From Kitasatospora setae KM-6054 (GTDB lineage Bacteria; Actinomycetota; Actinomycetes; Streptomycetales; Streptomycetaceae), in NCBI RefSeq assembly GCF_000269985.1, contig NC_016109.1:6661001-6725000 (forward strand): a DNA stretch of 64,000 nucleotides, given 5' to 3'. The translations under genes were made by a program, and so were the position numbers. Positions within the stretch are counted from its first letter, which is position 1; every line of letters begins with the position of its first letter. Positions 34,867 through 43,158 of this stretch are shown here, piece by piece. The notes beneath the pieces are model-generated. The model was not told the DNA's origin. It did not search any database and saw only the letters and a list, made by a program, of their open reading frames with translations.

Positions 34867-36435
34867 TCAGCCTTTCGAGAACATGCTCAGCATGCGGCGG
34901 GTGACGGCGAAACCGCCGAAGATGTTCACGCTGGTCAGCAGGATCGCCACGCAGGACAGCACCGTGACCAGCGTGCTCTCGTGCCCGATCTGCAGCAGCG
35001 CGCCGATCACCACGATCCCGGAGATCGCGTTGGTCACCGACATCAGCGGTGTGTGCAGGGCGTGGTGGACCTTGCCGATCACGTAGTAGCCGATCACCAC
35101 GGCCAGCGCGAACACCGTGAAGTTCTCGGCCAGTTGGGCCGGCGCGAAGGCGACCAGCAGGAACAGCGCCAGCATCCCGGCCCCGATCAGCCCGAACCGG
35201 ACGGCCGGGGCGAGGCGCTTCTCCGGGGCCGCGGCGGCGGCCGGCGCCGGGGGAGCGGCGGCGGGCGCCGCCGAGACCGCGACCGGCGGCGGCGGCCAGG
35301 TGGTCGCGCCGTCCCGGACGACCGTCACCGCGCGCTGCACCACGTCCTCGAAGTCGATCACCAGCCGCCCGTCCTTGCCGGGCGTCAGCAGCTTCAGCAG
35401 GTTCACCAGGTTGGTGCCGAACAGCTGCGACGCCTGCGCGGGCAGCCGGGACGCCAGGTCGGTGTAGCCGATCAGGGTCACCCCGTTGTCGGTGACCACC
35501 GTCCGCCCGGCGACCGTGCCCGCCACGTTGCCGCCCTGCGCGGCCGCCATGTCGACCACCACGCTGCCCGGCTTCATCGCCGCCACGTCCTCGGCGGTGA
35601 GCAGCCTCGGCGCCGGGCGGCCCGGAATCAGCGCGGTGGTGATCACGATGTCCACGTCCGCGGCCTGCGCCCGGTACAGCGCGGCCGCCGCCCGGTCGTA
35701 GTCCGCCGAGGTGGCCTTCGCGTACCCGTCGGTGCTCGCCTCCTGGGCCGCCTCCACCGGCAGGTACTCGCCGCCCAACGACTTGACCTGGTCCGCCACC
35801 TCGGGCCGAGGGTCGGTCGCCCGGACGATCGCGCCCAGGCTCGACGCGGCCCCGATCGCCGCCAGCCCCGCCACGCCCGCGCCCGCCACCAGCACCTTCG
35901 CCGGCGGCACCTTGCCGGCCGCGGTCACCTGCCCGGTGAAGAACCGGCCGAACGCGTGCGCCGCCTCGATCACCGCCCGGTAGCCCGCGATGTTCGCCAT
36001 CGAGCTCAGCACGTCCATCGACTGCGCCCGGGAGATCCGCGGCACCGCGTCCAGCGACAGCGCCGTCACCCCGCGCTCCGCCAGCGCCGCCAGCAGCTCC
36101 GGCCGCTGCGCGGGCGCCAACAGCCCCACCAGGGTGGTGCCCGCGCGCAGCCGGGCCACCTCGGCGTCCGACGGCGCGTTCACCTTCAGCACCACGTCGG
36201 CCGCCCAGGCGTCCCCGACGGCGGCGCCCGCCGCCCGGTACGCCTCGTCGTCGAACCCGGACGCCGCACCGGCCCCGGACTCGACCACCACCCGGTAGCC
36301 GAGGGCCAGCAGCCCGCGCACCGTGGCCGGGGTCGCCGCCACCCGGGTCTCCCCGGCGACGGACTCGGCGACCACGCCGAGCCGTCGGGGCGGCGAGGCG
36401 GCCGTGGAGGAAGGCGGGGAGTCGTATCCAGACAT
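34867..36435 (-). CDS. pntA: NAD(P) transhydrogenase subunit alpha (fused alpha1/alpha2)
   Basis: 522 residues. The N-terminal NAD-binding domain I is related to alanine dehydrogenase ([102 protein letters not shown]). An Ala/Pro linker near 400-420 leads to three or four membrane helices ([49 protein letters not shown]), the alpha2 part fused to alpha1. It ends with [13 protein letters not shown]. The promoter region holds GTGTGCGTGATGCGTAG repeats and, 163 bp upstream, an IS701 element. Confidence 0.93.
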   Translation of the reverse strand: MSGYDSPPSSTAASPPRRLGVVAESVAGETRVAATPATVRGLLALGYRVVVESGAGAASGFDDEAYRAAGAAVGDAWAADVVLKVNAPSDAEVARLRAGTTLVGLLAPAQRPELLAALAERGVTALSLDAVPRISRAQSMDVLSSMANIAGYRAVIEAAHAFGRFFTGQVTAAGKVPPAKVLVAGAGVAGLAAIGAASSLGAIVRATDPRPEVADQVKSLGGEYLPVEAAQEASTDGYAKATSADYDRAAAALYRAQAADVDIVITTALIPGRPAPRLLTAEDVAAMKPGSVVVDMAAAQGGNVAGTVAGRTVVTDNGVTLIGYTDLASRLPAQASQLFGTNLVNLLKLLTPGKDGRLVIDFEDVVQRAVTVVRDGATTWPPPPVAVSAAPAAAPPAPAAAAAPEKRLAPAVRFGLIGAGMLALFLLVAFAPAQLAENFTVFALAVVIGYYVIGKVHHALHTPLMSVTNAISGIVVIGALLQIGHESTLVTVLSCVAILLTSVNIFGGFAVTRRMLSMFSKG

Positions 36436-36480
36436 CGCTCGTACTCTCTCGTCGGAGGAGGGTGCTGCCGGGCGCGTTCC

Positions 36481-36541
36481 GTGTGCGTGATGCGTGTGCG
36501 TGATGCGTAGGCGTGTGCGTGATGCGTAGGTGTGCGCGTGC
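36481..36541. repeat. GTGTGCGTGATGCGTAG tandem repeat
   Basis: Three copies, first shortened, in the 163-bp stretch between the pntA start and the IS left end. The repeat is not related to the IS ends. It lies where the pntA promoter is expected. Confidence 0.7.
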
Positions 36542-36598
36542 TTCGTGCGGGTGTTCCGGGTTCAGGGTGAGTGCTTCCCCTTGAACGCAGGAACCTAG

Positions 36599-36622
36599 TA
36601 CTGCAACGGTGCTTACCGTGAC
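36599..36622 (+). repeat. IS701 left terminal inverted repeat
   Basis: 24 bp, opening TACTGCAAC; matches the right end at 22 of 24 positions. The adjacent CTAG is duplicated at the right side. Confidence 0.9.
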
Positions 36623-36651
36623 GGTTGTTGGGTTCGCTCGTTGGGCGGTTC

Positions 36652-37842
36652 ATGGGTGGAGACATATCCGAGGTCGATGCTCGTCGCTGGTCGGACGGGC
36701 TGGCCGACCTGCACGAGCGGTTTGCTCACCGGTTCGCGCGGAGCGAGTCGCGCGAGTCGGCACTGGCCTACATGCGGGGCCTGCTGGCGCCGTTGGAGCG
36801 CAAGAACGGCTGGACGGTGGCGGAGGAGGCCGGCCATGGCGGGCCGGACCGGATCCAGAGGCTGCTGAACCGCATCGACTGGGACGCGGACGGGGTGCTC
36901 GACGACGTGCGCGAGTACGTCGTCGAGCACCTGGCGGATCCCTGCGGCGTGCTGATCGTGGACGACACCGGCTTCCTGAAGAAGGGCGTGCGGTCAGCCG
37001 GCGTCCAGCGGCAGTACTCCGGCACCGCGGGGCGGACCGAGAACTGCCAGGTCGGAGTCTTCCTCGCCTACTCCAGCGAGCTGGGCCGGACGTTGATCGA
37101 CCGGGCGCTCTACCTGCCGAAGTCCTGGACCGACGACCGCGTGCGCTGCCGAACGGCCGGGATCGGCGACGAGGTCGAGTTCGCCACCAAGGTCCAGCTC
37201 GCACGGGCGATGGTCCGCCGCGCGATCGACGACAAGATCCCGTTCCGCTGGGTGACCGCGGATGCCGGCTACGGCTACAGCAAGGGCTGGCGCTACGAAC
37301 TCGAGCAGGCCGACGTCTTCCACGTCATGGCCACCACCAGCCACGACACCGTCGTCACCTGGCAGGCCATGGACCATCGGCTGCACGACCTGGTCGCCGA
37401 CCTGCCCCGGCAGAGGTGGAAGCGCCGCTCCTGCGGCGAGGGCGCCCACGGCCTGCGGATCTACGACTGGGCTCGCGTGGAGGTCCGCCCCTGGCACCGT
37501 CCTGACCGCAGGCACTGGGTCCTGGCCCGCCGCAGCATCAGCGATCCCACGAAGGTCGCCTACTACATCGCCTACGCGCCGGCCGAGGCCACACTCAACG
37601 AGTTGATCGCCGTCGCGGGCGCCCGTTGGGCGATCGAGGAGTGCTTCCAGACCGCGAAAGGCCAGTGCGGCCTCGACGACTACCAGGTCCGCCGCCACCC
37701 GGGCTGGTACCGGCACATCACCCTGGCCATGGCCGCCCACGCCTACCTCACCGTCGTGCGGGCCCAGCAGCTCGAAAAGGGGCCGGACCCGCTCGAACGC
37801 CAGACCTGGTACCCCTCACCCTCCCCGAGATCCGCCGGCTGA
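36652..37842 (+). CDS. IS701-family DDE transposase, frameshifted near C-terminus
   Basis: 396 residues from ATG 36652, which opens with the family-typical MGGDISEVDARRWSDGL; a TTG at 36625 would start within the terminal repeat. DDE residues: Asp in VLIVDDTGFLKKG, Asp in WVTADAGYGYSKGW, Glu in WAIEECFQTAKGQCGLDDYQVR. After AQQLEKG the frame runs into PSPSPRSAG and stops at 37842. The family's usual C-terminus (DLVPLTLPEIRRLITQL and VLHWSRWRRRRQQQARTSHY) is found in the -1 frame through 37988. AAAAGGGG at about 37775-37782 could be the slip or base-loss site. So the enzyme may be C-terminally altered, or need a -1 shift. Confidence 0.88.
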   Translation: MGGDISEVDARRWSDGLADLHERFAHRFARSESRESALAYMRGLLAPLERKNGWTVAEEAGHGGPDRIQRLLNRIDWDADGVLDDVREYVVEHLADPCGVLIVDDTGFLKKGVRSAGVQRQYSGTAGRTENCQVGVFLAYSSELGRTLIDRALYLPKSWTDDRVRCRTAGIGDEVEFATKVQLARAMVRRAIDDKIPFRWVTADAGYGYSKGWRYELEQADVFHVMATTSHDTVVTWQAMDHRLHDLVADLPRQRWKRRSCGEGAHGLRIYDWARVEVRPWHRPDRRHWVLARRSISDPTKVAYYIAYAPAEATLNELIAVAGARWAIEECFQTAKGQCGLDDYQVRRHPGWYRHITLAMAAHAYLTVVRAQQLEKGPDPLERQTWYPSPSPRSAG

Positions 37843-37978
37843 TCACGCAGCTCACCCGGCCTGTCCGCCGCAGCATAGGCCACGTCCTGCACTGGTCCCG
37901 ATGGCGCCGCAGACGCCAACAACAGGCCCGGACCAGCCATTACAAGAGACGAGGCCACAGCCCAAGAGCTGAAGCCTC

Positions 37979-38002
37979 GTCAGGGTAAGCACTGTTGCAG
38001 TA
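37979..38002 (-). repeat. IS701 right terminal inverted repeat
   Basis: Reverse complement opens TACTGCAACAGTGCTTACC; differs from the left repeat at two positions (G/A and G/C). Followed by the duplicated CTAG. Confidence 0.9.
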
Positions 38003-38111
38003 CTAGACTCCCGCCCCCCTCCGGGGTAAAGGGGTGAGTGGTGAAATGTGTCACCACAGGTGCGTCCGACCGGGTTGCGCCCCCGACCGTGCAGAGGAGC
38101 ACCCACCCGCG

Positions 38112-38720
38112 ATGCGCGTCCTGCCCTACGGCACCCGGGCCGTCCTGGTCGAGGTCGAGGACCTCGACCGGGCCGCCCGGCTGCACGCCGCCCTGCTCGA
38201 CGACCCGCCGCCCGGCACCGGCGAACTCGTCCCCGCCGCCCGCACCGTGCTGGTCCACTACGACCCGGCCCGCACCGATCCGGCCCGGCTCGGCGCCGCG
38301 CTGCGCGCCCTCGACCTGCGGGCCGCCCCCGCCGCCGGCGCCGCCCCCGTCACCATCGAGGTCCGCTACGACGGCGAGGACCTCGCCGAGATCGGCCGGC
38401 TCACCGGCCTGACGCCCGCCCAGGTCGTCGCCCGGCACACCGCCGCCGCCTACCGCGTCGCGTTCTGCGGCTTCGCCCCCGGCTTCGCGTACCTCACCGG
38501 AGTCGACCCCGCCCTGCGGGTCCCGCGCCGGGCCGCGCCCCGCACCCGGGTCCCGGCCGGGGCGGTCGCGCTCGCCGACGAGTTCACCGGCGTCTACCCG
38601 CGCGAGTCGCCCGGCGGCTGGCAGCTGCTCGGCACCACCCGGCACCCCCTGTGGGACCCGTCCGCCGACCCGCCGACCCCGCTCACGCCGGGCACCGCCG
38701 TCCGCTTCACCGCCGTCTGA
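38112..38720 (+). CDS. pxpB: 5-oxoprolinase subunit PxpB (KipI-like)
   Basis: 202 residues. Family motifs: VLPYGTRAVLVEVED, ARTVLVHYDP, VTIEVRYDGEDLAEIGRLTGL, VVARHTAAAYRVAFCGFAPGFAYL, VPRRAAPRTRVPAGAVALADEFTGVYPRESPGGWQLLG and a cyclophilin-like end. PxpB works with PxpC and PxpA to hydrolyse 5-oxoproline to glutamate with ATP. The gene begins 105 bp after the IS element and is followed 95 bp later by pxpC. No pxpA (LamB/YcsF) is present in this window near it. Confidence 0.88.
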   Translation: MRVLPYGTRAVLVEVEDLDRAARLHAALLDDPPPGTGELVPAARTVLVHYDPARTDPARLGAALRALDLRAAPAAGAAPVTIEVRYDGEDLAEIGRLTGLTPAQVVARHTAAAYRVAFCGFAPGFAYLTGVDPALRVPRRAAPRTRVPAGAVALADEFTGVYPRESPGGWQLLGTTRHPLWDPSADPPTPLTPGTAVRFTAV

Positions 38721-38815
38721 CCGCCGTCCGGCTGTCGCCCCGACTGCCGTCCGGCTCTCGGCCCGACCGCCGTCCGACCGTCCCGAACGCCCTTGCCGCA
38801 GGCCGGAGTCCGCCC

Positions 38816-39715
38816 ATGCCCAGCCCCCGTACCAGCCCCAGTGCCCGTACCAGCCCCAGTCCCCGTACGCTCCGTGTGATCGGCGCGGGCTTCGGCGCCA
38901 CCGTCCAGGACCTCGGCCGGCCCGGGCACGCCGCCCTGGGCGTCAGCCCGTCCGGTGCCGCCGATCCGCGCAGCCTGCGGCTGGCCAACCGGCTGGTCGG
39001 CAACCACGAGGACGCCGCCGGGATCGAGGCCCCCTACGGCGGCCTCGTGCTGGAGGCCGGTCGGCACACCACCGTCGCGCTGGCCGGCCCGCCGTGCCCG
39101 GCCCGGGTCGGGCGCCGCGCCGTCGACACCCACGCCCCGGTCCTGCTCGCGCCCGGGGAGCGCCTCACCGTCGGCAGCCCCGTCCACGGCCTGCGGGTCT
39201 ACCTCGCGGTCCGCGGCGGCATCGACGTCCCCCCGGTCCTCGGCTCGCGCTCCACCGACACCCTCTCCGGGCTCGGCCCGGCCCGCCTCGCCCCCGGCGA
39301 CCTGCTCCCCGTCGGCACCCGCACCGCGCACTGGCCCGCCGCCGACCTGGCCCCCGAGCGCCCCTTCCCCGCCGAACCGGTGCTGCGGATCGTCCCCGGC
39401 CCGCGCGACGACTGGTTCACCCCCGAGGCCCGCACCGCCCTGTGCACCGCCCGCTACACCGTGACCTCCCGCTCCGACCGGATCGGCATCCGCCTCGACG
39501 GCCCGGCCCTCACCCGCGCCCGCCCCGGCGAACTCCCCTCCGAGGCGGCCCTCCCCGGTGCCCTCCAGGTGCCGCCCGACGGCCGCCCGATCCTCTTCCT
39601 CACCGACCACCCCGTCACCGGCGGCTACCCCGTCATCGCCACCGTCCACGAGGACGACCTCCGGCTCGCCGCCCAGACCCGCCCGGGCCGCACCCTCCGC
39701 TTCCGGATGATCTGA
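38816..39715 (+). CDS. pxpC: 5-oxoprolinase subunit PxpC (KipA-like, biotin-dependent carboxyltransferase fold)
   Basis: 299 residues. The N-terminus carries RTSPSARTSPSPRTL, a repeat encoded by CCAGTxCCCGTA units (38820-38866). The family core is VIGAGFGATVQDLGRPGHAALGVSPSGAADPRSLRLANRLVGN, LEAGRHTTVALAGP, LYLAVRGGIDVPPVLGSRSTDT, ARPGELPSEAALPGALQVPPDGRPILFLTDHPVTGGYPVIATV. Partner of PxpB in 5-oxoproline hydrolysis. The gap before it holds CCGCCGTCCG repeats. Confidence 0.88.
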   Translation: MPSPRTSPSARTSPSPRTLRVIGAGFGATVQDLGRPGHAALGVSPSGAADPRSLRLANRLVGNHEDAAGIEAPYGGLVLEAGRHTTVALAGPPCPARVGRRAVDTHAPVLLAPGERLTVGSPVHGLRVYLAVRGGIDVPPVLGSRSTDTLSGLGPARLAPGDLLPVGTRTAHWPAADLAPERPFPAEPVLRIVPGPRDDWFTPEARTALCTARYTVTSRSDRIGIRLDGPALTRARPGELPSEAALPGALQVPPDGRPILFLTDHPVTGGYPVIATVHEDDLRLAAQTRPGRTLRFRMI

Positions 39716-39771
39716 TCAACCGTCAATCAGCCTCCGCCGCTGGCAGACTGGCCATTCGGAGCGGCACGGAC

Positions 39772-39797
39772 CAGGGGCCAAGGGCCAAGGGCCAAGG
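39772..39797. repeat. GGGCCAA heptamer array
   Basis: Three to four tandem copies of GGGCCAA or GGCCAAG, about 20 bp before the DUF3995-like gene. Unknown role. Confidence 0.6.
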
Positions 39798-39819
39798 ACG
39801 ACGGACGGCGGGGGACGGG

Positions 39820-40377
39820 ATGCGGGCGGGGAGGGGCGGCTGGGGCTACGGCGCGGCCGGCTGGGCGGGGGCGTTCGCCGCCGCGCACGTCTACTGGGCG
39901 GTCGGTGGGTCGCACGGGCTGGCCGTCTCGGCGGGGGAGCGGCTCGCGGCGGAGCGGCCCGGCTGGTTCGTGGCGGCCGGGCTGTGGGGCGTGGCGGCGG
40001 CCTGCCTGGCGGGCGCGGGCCTGGGCGTGCTGCTGGCACGGGCGGGGGCGGCGTCGCGGTGGCGCCGGGCGGTCGAGTGGGCGGGTCGGTGGGTGGGCGT
40101 GCTGCTGCTGGCGCGCGGGGCGCTGGTCGAGGTGCTGCTGCTGACGGACGCGACCGGGCTGGACGGCGCGGTGAGCCGGGCCCAGCGGGCCTGGACGCTG
40201 GAGCTCTGGAACCCGTGGTTCCTGGCCGGCGGCGTCCTGTTCTGGCTGGCCGCCCGCGCGCTGCGCCGGAGCGCGGCGGAGAGTCCGGCGGGGCGTCCGG
40301 CGGAGCGGGGGCCGGGCCGGGACGGCAGGGGCTCAGGCCAGGCCGGGGTGGATCAGGCGGCCGCGGTGGACGAGTGA
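39820..40377 (+). CDS. DUF3995-like four-helix membrane protein
   Basis: 185 residues. Membrane segments GAAGWAGAFAAAHVYWAVGG, WFVAAGLWGVAAACLAGAGLGVLLA, WVGVLLLARGALVEVLLL and PWFLAGGVLFWLAARAL fit the DUF3995 layout, including the HVYWAVGG near the start and ELWNPWFLAGGVLFW at the end. The C-terminal 35 residues are Gly/Arg-rich. Function not known for the family. Its 3' end overlaps 45 nt of the convergent Lrp remnant. Confidence 0.7.
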   Translation: MRAGRGGWGYGAAGWAGAFAAAHVYWAVGGSHGLAVSAGERLAAERPGWFVAAGLWGVAAACLAGAGLGVLLARAGAASRWRRAVEWAGRWVGVLLLARGALVEVLLLTDATGLDGAVSRAQRAWTLELWNPWFLAGGVLFWLAARALRRSAAESPAGRPAERGPGRDGRGSGQAGVDQAAAVDE

Positions 40378-40944
40378 CGCGGACTGCTTGAGGCGGCGGA
40401 CCCGGACGCTGATCTCGTAGCCCGCGATGCCCTCGACCAGGGCCAGCCGGGTGGTCAGGTAGCGGTAGAAGTCCGGGGTGTCGCGGCAGATCACCACCGC
40501 CATCAGGTTGTGCCGGCCGCTGATCGCGGCGGCGAACGCGCACTCGCCATGGCCGCCCAGCTCCTCGCCGACCCGGTGCAGCCGGGCCAGGTCGACCTGG
40601 AGCCACAGGGTGGCGTTCAGCTCGTAGCCGAGCAGTTCCGGCAGCACGTCGACGTCGTAGGAGAGGGACCCGGCCGCCTCCAGCGCGGCCAGCCGACGGG
40701 CGACCCGGGGCGTGGACCAGCCGGTCAGCTCGGCGAGGCGGGTGTGGGTGGCCCGGCCGTCCTCGGCCAGGGCCCGCAGCAGCGGCAGGTCCTCCTCGCC
40801 GATCGGCCGCGGCGGGTCGGCCGGGACGGGCCGGTCGGCGGTCAGCTGCCCGATCTGCGCGGCGCTCAGCGGGGGACCTGCGGCCGTCCAGGAGGTGGCG
40901 CCGAGGCCGCCGAAGGAGCGCACCACCAGGTCCAGGCTGACGTC
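40333..40944 (-). pseudogene. Two-domain Lrp/AsnC regulator, N-terminal half missing
   Basis: The readable part equals the second half of the ~330-residue tandem AsnC-type regulators of streptomycetes. The middle segment LGATSWTAAGPPLSAAQIGQL is followed by the second winged helix EEDLPLLRALAEDGRATHTRL, then DGVARRLAALEAAG-like helix STPRVARRLAALEAAG, YDVDVLPELLGYELNATLWLQV and RAM-domain parts CAFAAAISGRHNLMAVVICRD, FYRYLTTRLALVEGIAGYEI. Upstream of VVRSFGG there is no first helix-turn-helix. Instead an MFS fragment begins on the other strand. No start codon with a ribosome site is visible, so this is one half of a deletion scar. Confidence 0.7.
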
Positions 40945-40945
40945 T

Positions 40946-41619
40946 TCGTCCTCAGCCTGTACTTCGGCATGGTGCAGCACCTGAGCACCCTGCAGGCCGC
41001 GCTGCGGCTGGTCCTGGTCACCGGCACCTCGCTGCTGGCCGGCCTCCCGGTCGGACGGCTGATGCACCGGGTCGCGCCCCGGCTGCTGATCACCACGGGC
41101 CTGCTGCTGATCGCCGCCGCGCTGCTCACCCTCACCGGCGTCGACGCCGCCACCTCCTACCCCGCGCTGTCCTGGCGCCTGGTGCTGCTCGGCCTCGGCA
41201 TGGGCGCCGTCCTCACCCCGATGACCGCCACCGCGGTCTCCGCCGTCCCGTTCCACCTCGCCGGGATGGCCGCCGCCGGCAACAACGCGATCCGCCAGGT
41301 CGGCGCCGCGCTCGGCCCGGCCGTCCTCGGCGCGCTGCTCACCACCCGCACCCTGGACGCCCTCCCCGGCCGGCTCGCCGACGCGGGCGTCCCCGCCGAC
41401 ACCCGCGCGCGCCTCCTGGACACCGCCCGCGACCAGGGCCTCGGCGCCGTCGCCGGCCTCGACCTCGGCCCCGCCACCGGCCGCGCGACGGCCGCCCTCG
41501 GCGACTCCTTCCTGGACGGCATGCGGCTGTGCCTGCTGGTCTCCGCCGCCCTCGCCCTGCTCGCCGCCCTGGCCGCCGCACTGCTGCTGCGCCCGGCCGC
41601 CGGACGGCCCCGGACCTGA
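40946..41619 (+). pseudogene. C-terminal half of a DHA2-type MFS transporter
   Basis: The open frame gives VFVLSLYFGMVQHLSTLQAAL, VTGTSLLAGLPVGRLMHRVAP, LLITTGLLLIAAALLTLTGVD, WRLVLLGLGMGAVLTPMTAT, GMAAAGNNAIRQVGAALGPA and final helix LCLLVSAALALLAALAAALLL. These equal the second half (helices ~8-14) of drug:H+ antiporter-2 transporters; the first 200+ residues, including motif A, are missing. It abuts the headless Lrp remnant. The two together suggest a divergent regulator/transporter pair that lost both 5' ends. Confidence 0.72.
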
Positions 41620-41653
41620 CTGTTCGTCAGTGGGGCCTGCCACGCTCCCTCCC

Positions 41654-41863
41654 ATGAGCGAAACGAACGCGGCGCCGCCGTCGCGCGCCGACTGGAAGAC
41701 CACCTCTCTGGGTAGCCAGCCGATCCCCGTGCACTGCGGGCGGCTCGCCTACGACATCGACCTCGGCGAGTGGGAGTGCGCCTGGTGCGACGACCGGATC
41801 CACGTCCGGGACATCCCGGACTGGCCGCGCCCCGCCCGCACCGCCGCCGCCGTCCGGTCATGA
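41654..41863 (+). CDS. Small zinc-ribbon-like hypothetical protein
   Basis: 69 residues from ATG 41654 (the open frame begins earlier). Core: PIPVHCGRLAYDIDLGEWECAWCDDRIHV. A Cys, then CAWC with nearby His residues could bind one metal. Similar tiny proteins occur in streptomycetes without known function. The frame ends PRPARTAAAVRS. It follows an MFS remnant whose stop is just upstream; CTGAC-N5-GTCAG at 41617-41631 sits between them. Confidence 0.5.
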   Translation: MSETNAAPPSRADWKTTSLGSQPIPVHCGRLAYDIDLGEWECAWCDDRIHVRDIPDWPRPARTAAAVRS

Positions 41864-42213
41864 GGCCGGGGCGGGGGTGCGGACGGCGGGTGGCGGGTGA
41901 CGGGGCGTCAGTAACGGCCGGGTAACAGCCGCCGCCTAGGGTCCTCGACGAGTGCCGAGGGCACCGGCCACAGGAGCCGGAACCCCCGGTGCGCCGCTCA
42001 TCCTCGGGCCCGGCGGCCGCGGACCCCCCATCCCCGCGACCGCCGGGCCCGTCGAGCAACCCGGCCGACGCCTGTGCGCCGGGACTTCTGTGGGGACGCC
42101 CCGGCGCCCGGACGTCGGCCCACCGGTGCGCCGCCCCACCAGGCCCACCGGCGCGGTTCGAGCGCCGCAAAATCGGCGGAGCGGTCGGGCCCGGGCACGT
42201 AGCATCCGGTGTC
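41864..42213. other. 350-bp intergenic stretch, no gene seen
   Basis: Long frames here lack start sites and family likeness. It contains GTAACGGCCGGGTAACAGCC (imperfect direct repeat, ~41911-41930) and CTAGGGTCC, which could mark a -10 region. Nothing else recognised. Confidence 0.4.
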
Positions 42214-43116
42214 ATGGCGATGTTCGTGCACCTCACCTCGGCGGCCGACGCGCCGCGCATCCGGCGTTCCGGGATCAGGGCCGACAGCCGGGGGCCGGAG
42301 GGGGCGCGCGGCTCGTACGTCTTCCCGGTGCTGCCCTCGTACACGCTCACCCACCAGTGGCTGCGCGAGCTGGCCCGGGGCGGGAGCAGGGGCGGGCTGG
42401 TTGCGGTGCACGTCCGGCTGGACGACGGGCTGGAGGTGTGGGCCGGGCACTACGCCGGGCGGTACTCCGGGCGGAAGCGGGAGGAGCGCCGGCTGGTGAC
42501 GGCCGCCGAGGCGGTGCGGCTGATCGCCGGGCGGGAGGACCCGCGCGGCTGGGAGGTGTTCGTGCCCCGGGCGGTGCGGCCCGGTGAGGTGCACCGGATC
42601 CGCACCGCCCCGCAGGTGGTCGGCTGGCGCTACAAGCCGGACGCGCACGGCACCCGGCCCTGCACCTGCTTCGGCTGCGTGGTCCGCGGCGGGTACGGCG
42701 GCCGCCGGCTGCGCGAACGGATGCCGCACCCGCTGGACGGGCCGCCGCCGCCCGTCCCCGTCCTGCTGGCCCGGATCGCCGCCGCCGACGGCGACCCCGC
42801 CGCGCTCGACGACGCCCTGCACTGGTTCGGCATGCGCCGCCGCGGCCCGCTCCGCGCGCTGGCCCCGCTCGCCGCCCACCCCGAACCCCGGGTCCGCGAG
42901 GCCCTGGTCTGGGCGCTCGGCCACTGGAACACCCCCGGCACCGAGGACCTGCTCGACACCCTCGCCGCCGACCCCGACCCCCGGGTCCGCGAAGCCGTGG
43001 TCTGGAAGGCCGACCGCCGCGCCACCCCCCGCGCCGAGGCCCTGCTCGACACCCTCGCCACCGACCCGGCCGCCGAGGTCCGGGAGGCCGTCGCCTCGGC
43101 CCGCGAACCGGACTGA
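42214..43116 (+). CDS. HEAT-repeat protein with ART-like N-terminal domain and CxCxxC motif
   Basis: 300 residues from ATG 42214. The N-terminal ~145 residues begin FVHLTSAADAPRIRRSGIRAD, resembling the entry strand-helix of ADP-ribosyltransferase/RNA 2'-phosphotransferase-like folds (H-x-T-S ... I-x-x-x-G-I), and continue LVAVHVRLDDGLEVWAGHYAG and GWEVFVPRAVRPGEVHRI. Then VGWRYKPDAHGTRPCTCFGC, a CxCxxC cluster suited to metal binding. The C-terminal ~120 residues are HEAT-type helical repeats (LAPLAAHPEPRVREALVWALG, LLDTLAADPDPRVREAVVWKA, LLDTLATDPAAEVREAVASAR). Substrate unknown; ART likeness is a weak structural inference. Confidence 0.6.
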   Translation: MAMFVHLTSAADAPRIRRSGIRADSRGPEGARGSYVFPVLPSYTLTHQWLRELARGGSRGGLVAVHVRLDDGLEVWAGHYAGRYSGRKREERRLVTAAEAVRLIAGREDPRGWEVFVPRAVRPGEVHRIRTAPQVVGWRYKPDAHGTRPCTCFGCVVRGGYGGRRLRERMPHPLDGPPPPVPVLLARIAAADGDPAALDDALHWFGMRRRGPLRALAPLAAHPEPRVREALVWALGHWNTPGTEDLLDTLAADPDPRVREAVVWKADRRATPRAEALLDTLATDPAAEVREAVASAREPD

Positions 43117-43158
43117 CCGCCCGCCCGCCCGCTCCCAGGCGGGCAGGCGGGCGGGCCG

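Larger units (their letters stand above)
36595..38006. mobile_element. IS701-family insertion sequence, complete, with CTAG target duplication
   Basis: The element spans 36599-38002 (1404 bp) and is flanked by identical CTAG at 36595-36598 and 38003-38006, the target duplication expected for IS701-type elements. Left terminal repeat 36599-36622 begins TACTGCAACGGTGCTTACC; the reverse complement of the right end begins TACTGCAACAGTGCTTACC. 22 of the first 24 positions agree. One transposase gene fills the interior. It sits between the divergently oriented pntA and pxpB genes, inside what would otherwise be a ~265-bp promoter region. The sharp ends and intact duplication suggest a recent insertion. 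Confidence 0.93.

Noticed and set aside
36595-38006. IS element as a composite transposon or part of a cargo-carrying element
   Set aside because: Only one transposase copy with one pair of ends is present, and neighbours on both sides are ordinary chromosomal genes.
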